Shown piece after piece: positions 8,639-21,810 of a stretch of DNA of 64,000 nt (position 1 is its first letter; each line of letters starts with the position of its first letter). Below the pieces are notes generated by a model. The model had not been told where the DNA came from, searched no databases, and saw nothing but the letters and a program-made list of their open reading frames with translations. The translations under genes were made by a program, and so were the position numbers. The DNA is from Prevotella sp. (GTDB lineage Bacteria > Bacteroidota > Bacteroidia > Bacteroidales > Bacteroidaceae). The stretch spans positions 23,696 to 87,695 of the forward strand of contig JAFRPY010000020.1 of NCBI GenBank assembly GCA_017428925.1, in the 5' to 3' direction.

Positions 8639-9991
8639 TTAGATTCTTTCTGATTTTAATAGAGTACGCAGAGAAAGTATGTCCTTCCATCCAAACAGCA
8701 GAGCTTTGGTCTGGCGGGAAAAGAGATGGCGATAAGCAGGAATGAGCGCATCGGCAAGATAGCCGGCGGCAACATTACTGGCAATAGCAACAAAGGCGGC
8801 TGCAATAATACCGTATCGCGGAAGCAGTATGTAGTTGAGGACGACGCATACGATACAACCGAATCCGTCACGCAGGATAGCATAGCGCTGTATTCCCTCT
8901 GTGACAAGCATTGCCCCTGCCGTGTTAGAAAGGGCAACACTTGCGGCCTTGAATGCAAGTATTTGGAGCACGGTGACGGCAGGTATGTAGGCTGTGCCAA
9001 ATGTAAATCGTACTATCCAGTAGGCACAAAGCGAGGTCAGGATTGCTGCCAGTAATGAACACCATAAGGAAAAATTCATAAACTGCTGTCCTTTGCGAAT
9101 ATAGTCTGCCTCGCTCTTCTGACGAGTGCTGACCAGTATTGGGGTAATGGTTTGGGCCAACATCATGGGGATATAGATGAGCACTTCCACAAACCTGGAT
9201 GCAACGGAAAAAAATCCAACGGCCGTCTTGTCAATCATTTGCCCGATCATCACTTGGTCAATGCGCTGATATATAATAACAGCCGCACTGGTCAGCATGA
9301 GCGGAAACGATTCTTTAAGAAGGTATTTACTGCTTTTGAGACTGAATTTCCACTCGCGCATTTTCTTACCCTTTGTGTGGTAGGCCATTACATATCCGCT
9401 TGCAAGTAAAGAGAAATCAAACAGGTAGGCAATAATGAAGATGGTCAGGGAAGCCTGAAAAATAAGCAGGATGATTTTTATGGCAATGCTTATCAGAGTT
9501 CTGGCAATTTCTGCTTTGACAACTAATTCATTCTCGACGATAGCCATGAAATAGTTACGGATGACCGAAAATGAATTAAGTACAATGGAAAATGAATAGA
9601 TGGCGATGAGAAGCGTCGTATAGCCGTCGGCATCCATTATCCAAGATGTCAGGATTGCCAATAACATGAAAATGGCTCCAAAGATTATTTTCAAAGAAAA
9701 GGCCGTGCCGATGATGACGTGGACGGGAGTCTGGTTTCGTGCCTCTTCGCGTACTTCAATGGCATCTAAGCCAAAGATAGCTAATGTCTGGAAAAGGAAA
9801 ACGTAACTGATGACATAATTCATCAAGCCATATTGCTCAGGACCTAAATATCGTGCGATAATAATCCCGACGATCAGACCACTGAGCAGGTTTACGATTT
9901 TGCCCAGTACCGACCAAAAGAGATTTTTTACAATGTTTTCTTTGGTCTTCGACAGGTTCAGACGCCTAAACAATGCTTGAACGAACACCAT
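8639..9991 (-). CDS. Wzx-type lipid-linked oligosaccharide flippase
   Basis: 450 residues, about 12-14 transmembrane segments, MOP superfamily. The N-terminus NLFWSVLGKIVNLLSGLIVG followed by IIIARYLGPEQYG is the classical polysaccharide-biosynthesis transporter signature. Moves the undecaprenyl-linked repeat unit across the inner membrane. Lies 15 bases after the Wzz gene in the same operon. Confidence 0.92.
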   Translation of the reverse strand: MVFVQALFRRLNLSKTKENIVKNLFWSVLGKIVNLLSGLIVGIIIARYLGPEQYGLMNYVISYVFLFQTLAIFGLDAIEVREEARNQTPVHVIIGTAFSLKIIFGAIFMLLAILTSWIMDADGYTTLLIAIYSFSIVLNSFSVIRNYFMAIVENELVVKAEIARTLISIAIKIILLIFQASLTIFIIAYLFDFSLLASGYVMAYHTKGKKMREWKFSLKSSKYLLKESFPLMLTSAAVIIYQRIDQVMIGQMIDKTAVGFFSVASRFVEVLIYIPMMLAQTITPILVSTRQKSEADYIRKGQQFMNFSLWCSLLAAILTSLCAYWIVRFTFGTAYIPAVTVLQILAFKAASVALSNTAGAMLVTEGIQRYAILRDGFGCIVCVVLNYILLPRYGIIAAAFVAIASNVAAGYLADALIPAYRHLFSRQTKALLFGWKDILSLRTLLKSERI

Positions 9992-10005
9992 TAAAATCAG
10001 GCTTG

Positions 10006-11055
10006 TTAGAAAGTTAAATGCAAATCTTTTCTAACTACATAGAATGCGGTTGTGAAGAATGCCAAAATTGTCATGCCAAGCACAAAAAGCATTCTCTTTG
10101 GTCCGGATGGCTTGATGGGGACTGATGCTCCCTTTATCATGGTGAAGGCCGGGGTGCGTTCCTGCACTTTTGCTTTGGCTGCCTGATATTGGGTGACCAT
10201 GGCCGTGTAGTTGTTGTATTTCAGCTGCATGTCATTCTCCAAATCGTTTTGTTTGGCACGATAGCTTTCCAGTATTACTTCGTTGTTGGCATCAGCATAA
10301 CTGCCATAAAGGCGACGGGCCCTTTCATAACTGGATTTTGCATCTTCCATCAGTTTTCTGTAGTAATCAAGATCAGTTCTGGCTTTGCTGGTACGGTATT
10401 CGGTGATGAAAGCCTGAAGCTTGGTACGTACTGAATCGGCAAGAGTTTTACAGATTAACGCGTCCTGAGCCTTAGTGTTGATGGAGATAACGCCAGTCTT
10501 CTTGTCGGTGCTAAGTGTGATGTTGTTACGGATCGCTTCAACGATGGCATCGTCTTTCTTTGAAAGTAAGTACGGATTGAATTGTTTGCTCTTTTTGACA
10601 ACGGAATCTTCTTTGGGAGCAAGTAATTGTTTAATGGGTGCCATCATTTTGTTCCACCAAGGGCGTTTCTGGTATTTTTTGAGATATTCATAATAGGTGG
10701 TCTTGATTTCACCGTCTTTGCTTACTACTTTAATATTAAATAGGTCGCAGACGAATTTGTTGTCTTCCATCAAGTCGGGGTAGAGCAGGGGGGTGATGGC
10801 ATCCGACGTCTGCATGTCGCCAATGTTGAAACCCAATGATGAGGCAATGTCGCCAAGGGTTCCGCCAGACATGGGGTTGTCCAGTTCTGGTGCCATTTTG
10901 GTATTTGTTGTATAAGTGCGAGGGATGCAGATGATGTACAGGCACGAGAGGATAAAGACGATGGGAAGAACTTTCACGAAAAGCATCTTCCGCTGCCATA
11001 TCTTCGAGAATACCTGACGAAGGTCGATAACCTCCAGTTCTTTATTTTCGTTCAT
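10006..11055 (-). CDS. Wzz-type chain-length determinant / co-polymerase
   Basis: 349 residues with a transmembrane helix near residues 28-48 (VLPIVFILSCLYIICI) and another at the C-terminus (MLFVLGMTILAFFTTAFYVV). A long periplasmic, partly coiled-coil region rich in charged helices lies between them. This is Wzz topology; the PSGPKR segment just before TM2 matches the Pro-rich motif of the family. No fused tyrosine kinase domain follows TM2, so any BY-kinase partner lies elsewhere. It would set polymer length with Wzy. Confidence 0.9.
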   Translation of the reverse strand: MNENKELEVIDLRQVFSKIWQRKMLFVKVLPIVFILSCLYIICIPRTYTTNTKMAPELDNPMSGGTLGDIASSLGFNIGDMQTSDAITPLLYPDLMEDNKFVCDLFNIKVVSKDGEIKTTYYEYLKKYQKRPWWNKMMAPIKQLLAPKEDSVVKKSKQFNPYLLSKKDDAIVEAIRNNITLSTDKKTGVISINTKAQDALICKTLADSVRTKLQAFITEYRTSKARTDLDYYRKLMEDAKSSYERARRLYGSYADANNEVILESYRAKQNDLENDMQLKYNNYTAMVTQYQAAKAKVQERTPAFTMIKGASVPIKPSGPKRMLFVLGMTILAFFTTAFYVVRKDLHLTF

Positions 11056-11067
11056 AATGATAATCGT

Positions 11068-13647
11068 TTATTTCAGCACATTGGCAATGGTAGCTATCAT
11101 GGTCGCGATAGAGGCGGCACCGGTTCCGAGACTGATGGTTTCGGCAAGACTCATACGGGTGCGCGACTTACGGGGAACTACGATTTCGCAACCGGGCTGG
11201 GGCTTGGCCTTATGGCTGACTTTAGCCACCTTGCCGTTCATGTAAATGATGTATGCGTTGCGTTTCTTTGCATCGCTTGAGAATCCGCCGGCCTGGTCGA
11301 TGTAGTAACTGGTGCTCTTACCTTTTTCGAAGGCTACGGTGTTGGGATACATAACCTCGCCGTTGATTTTTACTGTTCCGTTATACTGCGGAACGATGAT
11401 GCGGTCGCCTTCGCGTAGTTCTACGTCTTCGTCGCTACCAGGATTGGCAAGCGCTTTGTCCAGTTCAATACCTACATAGTAGGTGCTTCCGATGTCGAAC
11501 TTCTGTATGTCGGTGGCTGTGGTGTTCAGTTGGCTAAGTGCAGCAGCATTGGCGCTGGCGGCCAGTTCCTTCAGTCGGTTGTTCTCGGCTTCCTCACGCT
11601 GCTTCTTCAATACGGCTTCCATGCGCAGACGCTCAGCCTCGTTGATGCGGCGCTCCAAACGGGCTCCTTTCACATAAGCAAGGTCGTTCACACCACCAGC
11701 AGCCTGAATAAGGTCGCTCAGGCGTGACTTGCGTTTCGAAAGTGTGTAAGTGCCTTCGAACATCACCTCGCCCCTTACTTCAACATTCTGCTGTTTGTTG
11801 AAACCAGGACTTTTGCGGACGTAGACCTCATCGAACGGCTGAAGCTTAAACCCGTTTTCACCATCGATGACGAAACCGTCTTTGAGCGAGAAGCTATAAG
11901 TGCGAGCGATGATGCTGTCGGTTGTAGTGGCAGATGGATTGACAACTCTTCGGGCAACGTCGACTTTCACCGTCGAGGCCGTCTGTTTCAGTCCTCCAGC
12001 CTGGAGTACGAAGTCTTCAAGCGTTTCGTTGGCAGCATATTTGTAGATGCCAGGATAGTGTACTTCGCCGTGGATGGTGATGGTCTGTTCTTCCATCATC
12101 TCCTGTTTGGTGGGGATGAAGAGTACGTCATTGGCTTGCATGGGCACATCGGGCACATTGCCGTTGAGGATTCCTTCAACATCAACGGAAATTACTTCGA
12201 GTGTACGGTCAGGGCGCATACGGTGCATAACGGCATGTGGGGTAAATGCCTCTTCTTTCAGTCCTTCAGCACTTTCCAGTAAGGTGCGAACGCTGTTGAT
12301 TTGTCCGCCCACCTCATATTTGCCAGGACGGAATACGGCGCCTTTCAACTCCACCATATTAGAAAAGCGTGTCAGGATGGAGTCGACGCTAACAGAGTCT
12401 TGGTCGGAAAGCTGGAACGAACTGAAATCAAACTCCTCGATGCTGTGAACGGAGTATTCGCGGCCAGTCTTACGGATAAGGCGCACTTGCTTGGTATAAG
12501 CATCACCAGTAAAACCACCTGCATATTTGAGCAATGAGCTGACGCTCTCGTTTTTGCGCATTTCGTAGAACATGGGGCGCTTTACTTTACCCGAGATATT
12601 CACCAGGCAGTCGTAAGGACCGACCACAATAACATCATTGTCGGCCAGACGAACATTGCCCGTAAGTTTTCCGTTCAAGATATAATCATAGATATCCACG
12701 ACGGTAACCAGTTGGTTGTTTCTGTATACCTTGATGTTACGGAGCGTTCCGAGGTCGTTGGTGCCGCCTGCCATATAAAGCGCATGGAAGACGGTGGCGA
12801 AAGCCGAAAGGGTATAAGTACCGGGCGTTTTCACTTCACCCATTACATTAACCATAATGGTGCGAGTCTGGCCAACGGTCAATCTAATCTGGCTGCTGCT
12901 ATAGCGACTGCCAAGCGTTGAGCGCAGGTGGGCATTGGCTTGGCTGACAGTCATTCCGCTGACGTTGACAGGTCCATAACCTTCAATGGTGACTGTACCA
13001 TCGGGTGATACGGTGCTCTGAACAGTCTTCTGAGAAGCACCATAGATATCGATGAACACGGCATCGCCAGGGCCGAGACGGTAGTTTTGTGGCGTGGCAA
13101 TGTTCATGTTTGGCTCAAAAGAGAGTTCCTTGTTGTTGAAGATATCCCGTCCGAACACTTTTTTCTTGTTCTTGTCGCGTTCGGCAATGAGCTGTTCAAG
13201 CATGGCTGTGGTATCGGGGACAAAGCCGTTCAGCTCCTGTTGCATCAAGAGCCAGTCTTCGTTGGTTTCGTCGTATACAACGCTTCCCGTCCTCGGCGTG
13301 AGGTCCTTGATGCGATACATGGGAGTATTGTCCTGAGTGGTTTCATAGTCCTCGCGCGTCTTTCCGTTGGGTTGTCTTGAGCGGTCGTCAGTATTTTGGG
13401 TGTTGTTTGAAATGTTCCCCAAACCGCTGCTCTTTGCCTCTCGCTCATATTTGTCTCTCACTCTGCGGATTTGCTGGATGTCAACCCCGCGTTGCATGAG
13501 TTTTGTGACAATCTGTCTTTGTGATGTTCCTGCCGCATGCTCTTTCACAACTAACTGCATCACTTGCTCGTCTGTCATAGTAGACTGTGCAAAGAGGTGG
13601 GTTGAGCAGAAAGCACAAAGCAGTGCCAGTATGATGATTTTTTTCAT
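11068..13647 (-). CDS. Polysaccharide export protein with Poly_export and multiple SLBB domains
   Basis: 859 residues, far longer than Wza (about 380). A signal peptide ends around LFAQ; no lipobox Cys is visible, so it is probably not a lipoprotein of the Wza kind. Residues about 185-260 form the Poly_export domain (NYRLGPGDAVFIDIYGAS), followed by repeated SLBB units (for example VNVMGEVKTPGTYTL and IHGEVHYPGIYKY). A C-terminal hydrophobic segment ends the chain. Forms or gates the outer-membrane export channel. It is the first gene of the operon. Confidence 0.9.
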   Translation of the reverse strand: MKKIIILALLCAFCSTHLFAQSTMTDEQVMQLVVKEHAAGTSQRQIVTKLMQRGVDIQQIRRVRDKYEREAKSSGLGNISNNTQNTDDRSRQPNGKTREDYETTQDNTPMYRIKDLTPRTGSVVYDETNEDWLLMQQELNGFVPDTTAMLEQLIAERDKNKKKVFGRDIFNNKELSFEPNMNIATPQNYRLGPGDAVFIDIYGASQKTVQSTVSPDGTVTIEGYGPVNVSGMTVSQANAHLRSTLGSRYSSSQIRLTVGQTRTIMVNVMGEVKTPGTYTLSAFATVFHALYMAGGTNDLGTLRNIKVYRNNQLVTVVDIYDYILNGKLTGNVRLADNDVIVVGPYDCLVNISGKVKRPMFYEMRKNESVSSLLKYAGGFTGDAYTKQVRLIRKTGREYSVHSIEEFDFSSFQLSDQDSVSVDSILTRFSNMVELKGAVFRPGKYEVGGQINSVRTLLESAEGLKEEAFTPHAVMHRMRPDRTLEVISVDVEGILNGNVPDVPMQANDVLFIPTKQEMMEEQTITIHGEVHYPGIYKYAANETLEDFVLQAGGLKQTASTVKVDVARRVVNPSATTTDSIIARTYSFSLKDGFVIDGENGFKLQPFDEVYVRKSPGFNKQQNVEVRGEVMFEGTYTLSKRKSRLSDLIQAAGGVNDLAYVKGARLERRINEAERLRMEAVLKKQREEAENNRLKELAASANAAALSQLNTTATDIQKFDIGSTYYVGIELDKALANPGSDEDVELREGDRIIVPQYNGTVKINGEVMYPNTVAFEKGKSTSYYIDQAGGFSSDAKKRNAYIIYMNGKVAKVSHKAKPQPGCEIVVPRKSRTRMSLAETISLGTGAASIATMIATIANVLK

Positions 13648-13682
13648 AATGCAACATTATTGTTTTTAAAATATATAACCCC

Positions 13683-13696
13683 AAAATGGCCATTTT
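13683..13696. promoter_or_regulatory. 14-bp perfect palindrome upstream of the exopolysaccharide operon
   Basis: AAAATGGCCATTTT lies between the divergent operon start (13647) and the tmRNA promoter (13729-13759), centred about 43 bases upstream of the first ATG. No good TAnnTTTG box for the operon is visible here. It is a plausible operator or a short hairpin; function is inferred from position only. Confidence 0.4.
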
Positions 13697-13728
13697 ATTG
13701 CTAAAGCATATATTTTTTCCCTTTTTTC

Positions 13729-13759
13729 TTTGATGTATCGGAAAAAAACATTAGTTTTG
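13729..13759 (+). promoter_or_regulatory. tmRNA promoter
   Basis: TTTG at 13729-13732, a 19-bp spacer and TAGTTTTG at 13752-13759: a textbook Bacteroidetes promoter. The mature RNA starts about 23 bases downstream, consistent with 5' processing. Confidence 0.75.
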
Positions 13760-13782
13760 CACCCACTTTTCATGCTATTAAT

Positions 13783-14181
13783 GGGGTTGACTGGATTTGA
13801 CAGCAGGCCGAGATGGTATGTAAGCACGCGGAGCGTTGGCTAGTGGCTCCTAAAACCTACGAGTCGTCAAAATTTATCTGGCAACAACAACTATGCTCTC
13901 GCTGCCTGATCGAAGTACAGTAGATCACTGGCTTAATTCTGCCACCAGGTGACAGAACGAGACGTCGCTCAGATGCCGTTTTTCCGAGGCTTTCTGATTC
14001 AGCGGCGCAGCAATATCGGGAATAGCCGGCAATGGCCTCGCATTGTAGGTGAAATCTTAGGGGATAAGGCTGTGGTTGGTGGCCTGGGTCTTGCCACAGC
14101 ACGAAAATCAAGGCCAGGATAAGCGTGTAGAAAGCGTATGGTTTCCCTGTTTGGACGAGGGTTCGACTCCCTCCAGCTCCA
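13783..14181 (+). ncRNA. ssrA: Transfer-messenger RNA (tmRNA), one-piece
   Basis: Starts GGGGTTGACTGGATTTGAC and ends with a T-arm (GGTTCGACTCC) and acceptor strand CAGCTCC plus discriminator A. The ends pair through GGGGTTG/CAGCTCC with G-U pairs allowed. The tag frame begins at GGC 13880 and reads GNNNYALAA with a TGA stop at 13907-13909, matching the Bacteroidetes NYALAA tail. The 3' CCA is not encoded (ACAAA follows). It rescues stalled ribosomes. smpB is not in the window. Confidence 0.97.
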
Positions 14182-14307
14182 CAAAATTGTAAATCGTAAG
14201 ATTTGATGCTTCCAAAGCCTTTTGTCGACAAGTGTTTTTGTTACAAATAATGCAGTTATTTGTATCATTGTCGGAAGAGAAGTTGCAGAGAGACGAAATT
14301 ACCTTTT

Positions 14308-14323
14308 TATTTTTGTACCTTTG
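14308..14323 (+). promoter_or_regulatory. Promoter region of the GH97 gene, two overlapping -7 boxes
   Basis: TATTTTTG at 14308-14315 and TACCTTTG at 14316-14323 sit back to back, 26-42 bases before the ATG at 14350. A TTG at 14283-14285 gives a 22-bp spacer to the first. Which one is used cannot be decided. Confidence 0.5.
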
Positions 14324-14349
14324 TAATCCAATTTTATAGTAGGTTAATA

Positions 14350-18272
<3,923 letters not shown>

Positions 18273-18292
18273 TCCGTTATAGTATCGTATAT

Positions 18293-18341
18293 AAGCACAG
18301 GGTTTTAATTCTCTCGGCGGGAAGGTTGCCCTGTGCTTTTT
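18293..18341 (+). terminator. Rho-independent terminator after the CE6-CE1 gene
   Basis: AAGCACAGGG (18293-18302) pairs perfectly with CCCTGTGCTT (18329-18338), followed by a T-run. The 26-base loop is unusually long. Confidence 0.7.
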
Positions 18342-18370
18342 GTCCCGTTCTTTCTTTTTTATCTACAACA

Positions 18371-19549
18371 ATGATAATGAAAACTACCAGAATCGTGCTG
18401 GCCTTTATGCTATCGGCCTTTTTCTGCTCTCAGGCTGCGGCTCAGCCGTTCCAGAGGGAGAGTTTCCCTGATGGCTCCTTCTCCCCGGTGACCAATATTA
18501 ACCGCGGTTCCTATCCGCGTGTGCTTTCCGATAACTCGGTGATGTTCCGGGTGAATGCGCCTCAGGCCCAGCAAGTGCAGATTGATTTGGGCGGCGTCAA
18601 GTATGATATGGTGAAGTCGGAAGACGGAGCCTGGAAGGTAACTACTAAGCCGCAAGTGCCGGGTTTCCACTACTATTTCTTGATTGTCGATGGCGTTTCT
18701 GTAGCCGATCCAGCCAGTCAATCGTTTTATGGCTGTAGCCGGTGGTCGAGTGCCATCGAGATTCCTGAGGCAGGAATGGAAGACTTTGAAGTGAAAGCAG
18801 TTCCTCATGGCGATGTGCGTACCGTCTATTACTATTCCAAGGTTGAGGAGGCTTGGCGCCCGCTGATGGTGTATACTCCCGCCGGTTATAATGAGGGCAG
18901 CCAAGATTATCCCGTGGTGTATATCCAGCATGGTGGCGGTGAGGACCATCGCGGTTGGATGGAGCAGGGGAGAACTGCCCAGATTATGGACAATCTGATA
19001 GCCTCCGGCAAGGCGGTTCCAATGATAGTGGTAAGCTCCAATAGCAATGTCCGCTCTCGCAATGGCGGCTTTAGCGGCGGCTATAGCTGGCAGGGAATGC
19101 AGGCCTTCCGTAGCGAGCTTCTTGAGAATGTTGTGCCGTTTGTAGAGAAGAACTATCGCACCAAGCGCGACCGCAAGAGCCGGGCCATGTGTGGGCTCTC
19201 GATGGGTGGTGGTCAGTCATTCTACATCGGTTTGCGCGACCCAGAGGTGTTTGCCAATGTCGGCGTGTTCTCCACCGGAATGTTTGGCGGAATCCGTGGC
19301 GCTTCCAAATTCGATCTGGAAACCGAAGTCCCCGGCATTCTTACCGACACCAAGACTTTCAATAAGCAGTTCGACGTATTCTTCTTGAGTTGTGGTGAGC
19401 AAGACTCCCGAATCGGTTATACTCGCGAGATTGTGAAGAAGATGCACGACGGTGGCGTCGAGGTGCGTTTCAATTCCTATCCCGGTGATCATGAGTGGCA
19501 GGTGTGGCGTAAGTCGCTCCATGAGTTTGCCCAGTACTTGTTCAAGTAG
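18371..19549 (+). CDS. Secreted CE1-type feruloyl/acetyl esterase with N-terminal CBM48-like module
   Basis: 392 residues from the ATG at 18371 (a second ATG at 18377 is equally good), with a signal peptide ending AAAQ. An Ig-like module (about 40-140; FRVNAPQAQQVQIDLGG, then GFHYYFLIVDGV) precedes an alpha/beta hydrolase with nucleophile Ser in CGLSMGGG and catalytic His in PGDHEWQVWR. It is clearly paralogous to the second half of the preceding gene, including the shared IQHG-GED block, which suggests local duplication. It probably removes ferulate or acetate from arabinoxylan. Confidence 0.9.
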   Translation: MIMKTTRIVLAFMLSAFFCSQAAAQPFQRESFPDGSFSPVTNINRGSYPRVLSDNSVMFRVNAPQAQQVQIDLGGVKYDMVKSEDGAWKVTTKPQVPGFHYYFLIVDGVSVADPASQSFYGCSRWSSAIEIPEAGMEDFEVKAVPHGDVRTVYYYSKVEEAWRPLMVYTPAGYNEGSQDYPVVYIQHGGGEDHRGWMEQGRTAQIMDNLIASGKAVPMIVVSSNSNVRSRNGGFSGGYSWQGMQAFRSELLENVVPFVEKNYRTKRDRKSRAMCGLSMGGGQSFYIGLRDPEVFANVGVFSTGMFGGIRGASKFDLETEVPGILTDTKTFNKQFDVFFLSCGEQDSRIGYTREIVKKMHDGGVEVRFNSYPGDHEWQVWRKSLHEFAQYLFK

Positions 19550-19566
19550 TATTCCGACGGGTGAGA

Positions 19567-20166
19567 ATGAAGAAGATAGTGTTCCTCCACGGCTTCTTTG
19601 CCAGTGGCCAGTGCATTCCAGCAATGGCATTGCGCGAAGCCTTTATGGGAAAGGCAGAGGTGCTAACGCCCGACCTGCCGATGCTCCCTCACAAGGCCCT
19701 CGAACTGATTCGTGAGCTTTGCGACCAAGAGCATCCCGACCTGCTTGTGGGGAACAGCTGCGGAGCGTTCTACGCCCAGATGGTGGCTCCTGTTGCGGGC
19801 ATTCCTGCCTTGCTTGGAAATCCCCATTTTCAGATGACCGAGTTCCTCAAATCGCGTATTGGTGAGCACCAGTACAAGTCGCCTCGAAAAGACGGCAACC
19901 AGACGTTTTTCATCGACGAGGCCCTGATAGAGGAGTTCGCCGAGGTGGAAGCCATCCAGTTCAACAGCTGCACTCCCAGTTTCAGCAATCACGTCTGGGG
20001 CTTGTTTGGCGAGCATGACACGCTGGCTCATTTCGAGCCGCTTTTCCTTAAGCACTACACCCATTCGTTCCACTTCCCTGGTAACCACACCCCTACGGCC
20101 GAAGAAGTAAAAAAGTGGTATGTTCCGCTGGCCGAGAAGATGCTGGATGACCAGATGATTACGTAA
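19567..20166 (+). CDS. Small cytoplasmic alpha/beta hydrolase, YqiA/UPF0227-like esterase
   Basis: 199 residues from the ATG at 19567 (the longer frame begins with GTG two codons earlier). Shows LHGFFASGQ (oxyanion region), nucleophile elbow VGNSCGAF and a C-terminal His in FPGNHTPTAEE. No signal peptide. It begins 17 bases after the CE1 gene and is probably co-transcribed. The substrate is unknown; such enzymes cleave short-chain esters or thioesters. Confidence 0.8.
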   Translation: MKKIVFLHGFFASGQCIPAMALREAFMGKAEVLTPDLPMLPHKALELIRELCDQEHPDLLVGNSCGAFYAQMVAPVAGIPALLGNPHFQMTEFLKSRIGEHQYKSPRKDGNQTFFIDEALIEEFAEVEAIQFNSCTPSFSNHVWGLFGEHDTLAHFEPLFLKHYTHSFHFPGNHTPTAEEVKKWYVPLAEKMLDDQMIT

Positions 20167-20220
20167 CAAACCTATTATCAATCGATTCTATAATTTATTT
20201 TTCTATAACCCAAACTTATT

Positions 20221-21756
20221 ATGAAAAAACTGTTATTACCATTGCTGCTCTTCGTGGCAGCATCTGCCCAGGCGGCAGAAAACCCCGTGTTAACTATCGA
20301 AGGTGGTCAGGTGCAGGGCATCTTGGCCGACGACCATCCCGACGTGTTTGTCTATCGTGGCATTCCCTATGCTGCTCCTCCCATCCGCGAGAATCGTTGG
20401 AAAGCCCCGCAGCCCGTTGTGCCTTGGAAGGGAGTGAAGATTTGCGACACCTTCGGACGTCCCAGTTATCAGGCTATCCAATATACTGGTGGCTACTACA
20501 CAGAGTGGGGCTATGGCAAGGAGGCTGCTTTCAGCGAGGACTGCCTCTATCTGAATGTATGGACCAAGGCTCCCGGACAGGTTAACAAAAAACTGCCCGT
20601 TGCTCTTTGGATTCACGGTGGTGGTTATCGTGAGGGCTTCGGTTCCGAGCCTGAGTTCGACGGACAGGAGTGGGGTGCCAAGGACGTGGTGCTCGTCAGC
20701 ATCAACTACCGCCTCGGCATCTTCGGATTCCTCTGTCATCCGGCACTCGCTGAGGAGAGTCCCAACAAGGTTTCTGGCAACTATGGTATTCTCGACCAGA
20801 TTGAAGCCCTGAAGTGGATTAAGAAGAATATCGCCCAGTTTGGTGGAGACCCCAACAACGTAACCATCTTCGGACAGAGTGCCGGTGGTGGCAGCGTGCG
20901 CACCCTTTGTGAGAGTCCGCTGGCCCGTGGTCTGTTCCGCAAGGCTGTCATCATGAGTGCCCAGGGACTTGCAATTCCCAATCCTAACGGCAGCGGCATG
21001 ATGGGTGGCCGTTACGGTGGTGGTTCAATTGAGGATGCTGCCAACAATACCAAGAAGATGTTCGACTGGGCCGGCCTGACCGACCTGCAGAAGATGCGCC
21101 AGGCCAGCACCGAGACCGTCTTTGCGTTGCCTACGATTTATCAGCAGGTAAACAATCCCGCTCCACAGGGTGGTGGCATGATGGGCATGATGCGCATGGG
21201 AATGGGCTTTATGCCGATGCTCGACGGTTATGTCAGTGTGAAGAGTTTCGATGATGCTACCCGCGGGGGCACGTTGGCCGACGTACCTTATATGATTGGC
21301 TACACCCTGAATGATATGGGTAACATGGCACCCAATATTGCAGAGTTCTGCAAGGTTCGCGCCCAGAAGGGCGGCAAGGCATGGGCTTACGAGTTTGCCC
21401 GTCCGTTGCCCGACGATGGTTCCCATCCCGAGGTGACTCAGCGTCTGAAGGGAGCCTTCCACTCCAGCGACCTCTGGTTCGTGTTCAAGAGTCTGAAGCA
21501 TTGCTGGCGCCCCTGGACGAAGGGCGACTGGGACCTCTCTGAGAAGATGCTCACAGCATGGACCAACTTCGCCAAGTACAGCGACCCCAACGGTCCCAAG
21601 GGTGGTGCGTGGGCGCCATGCACCGAGAAGTATCCTAACTTCATGGTGTTCAAACTGAATGAAAGCGACGCAGAGGCCTCCTATTTCGGCACTCCAGAAA
21701 CCGCTCCCCAGCCGCAAGGCTTCGGCGGATTTGGTGGCTTCGGCAGAAGGAACTGA
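20221..21756 (+). CDS. Secreted carboxylesterase type B (para-nitrobenzyl esterase family)
   Basis: 511 residues with a signal peptide ending AQAA. Type-B landmarks are YRGIPYAAPP, SEDCLYLNVW, the oxyanion-hole WIHGGGY, and nucleophile Ser in TIFGQSAGGGS. A Gly/Met-rich insertion (GGGMMGMMRMGMGFM) sits near the middle, and a Gly/Phe-rich tail (FGGFGGFG) ends the protein. Last gene of the esterase cluster; it may remove ester decorations released by the other enzymes. Confidence 0.9.
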   Translation: MKKLLLPLLLFVAASAQAAENPVLTIEGGQVQGILADDHPDVFVYRGIPYAAPPIRENRWKAPQPVVPWKGVKICDTFGRPSYQAIQYTGGYYTEWGYGKEAAFSEDCLYLNVWTKAPGQVNKKLPVALWIHGGGYREGFGSEPEFDGQEWGAKDVVLVSINYRLGIFGFLCHPALAEESPNKVSGNYGILDQIEALKWIKKNIAQFGGDPNNVTIFGQSAGGGSVRTLCESPLARGLFRKAVIMSAQGLAIPNPNGSGMMGGRYGGGSIEDAANNTKKMFDWAGLTDLQKMRQASTETVFALPTIYQQVNNPAPQGGGMMGMMRMGMGFMPMLDGYVSVKSFDDATRGGTLADVPYMIGYTLNDMGNMAPNIAEFCKVRAQKGGKAWAYEFARPLPDDGSHPEVTQRLKGAFHSSDLWFVFKSLKHCWRPWTKGDWDLSEKMLTAWTNFAKYSDPNGPKGGAWAPCTEKYPNFMVFKLNESDAEASYFGTPETAPQPQGFGGFGGFGRRN

Positions 21757-21810
21757 TATGGTTGTTTCCTAGCCTCTGTCATATGCCTCGCAAGAGGACT
21801 CTGGGGAATC

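Noticed and set aside
13857-14268. Open frames on the minus strand across the tmRNA
   Set aside because: The region is fully explained by tmRNA ends, tag frame and pairing; the frames carry no protein features.
14260-14349. N-terminal extension of the GH97 protein
   Set aside because: It crosses the promoter boxes and precedes a standard signal peptide starting at 14350.
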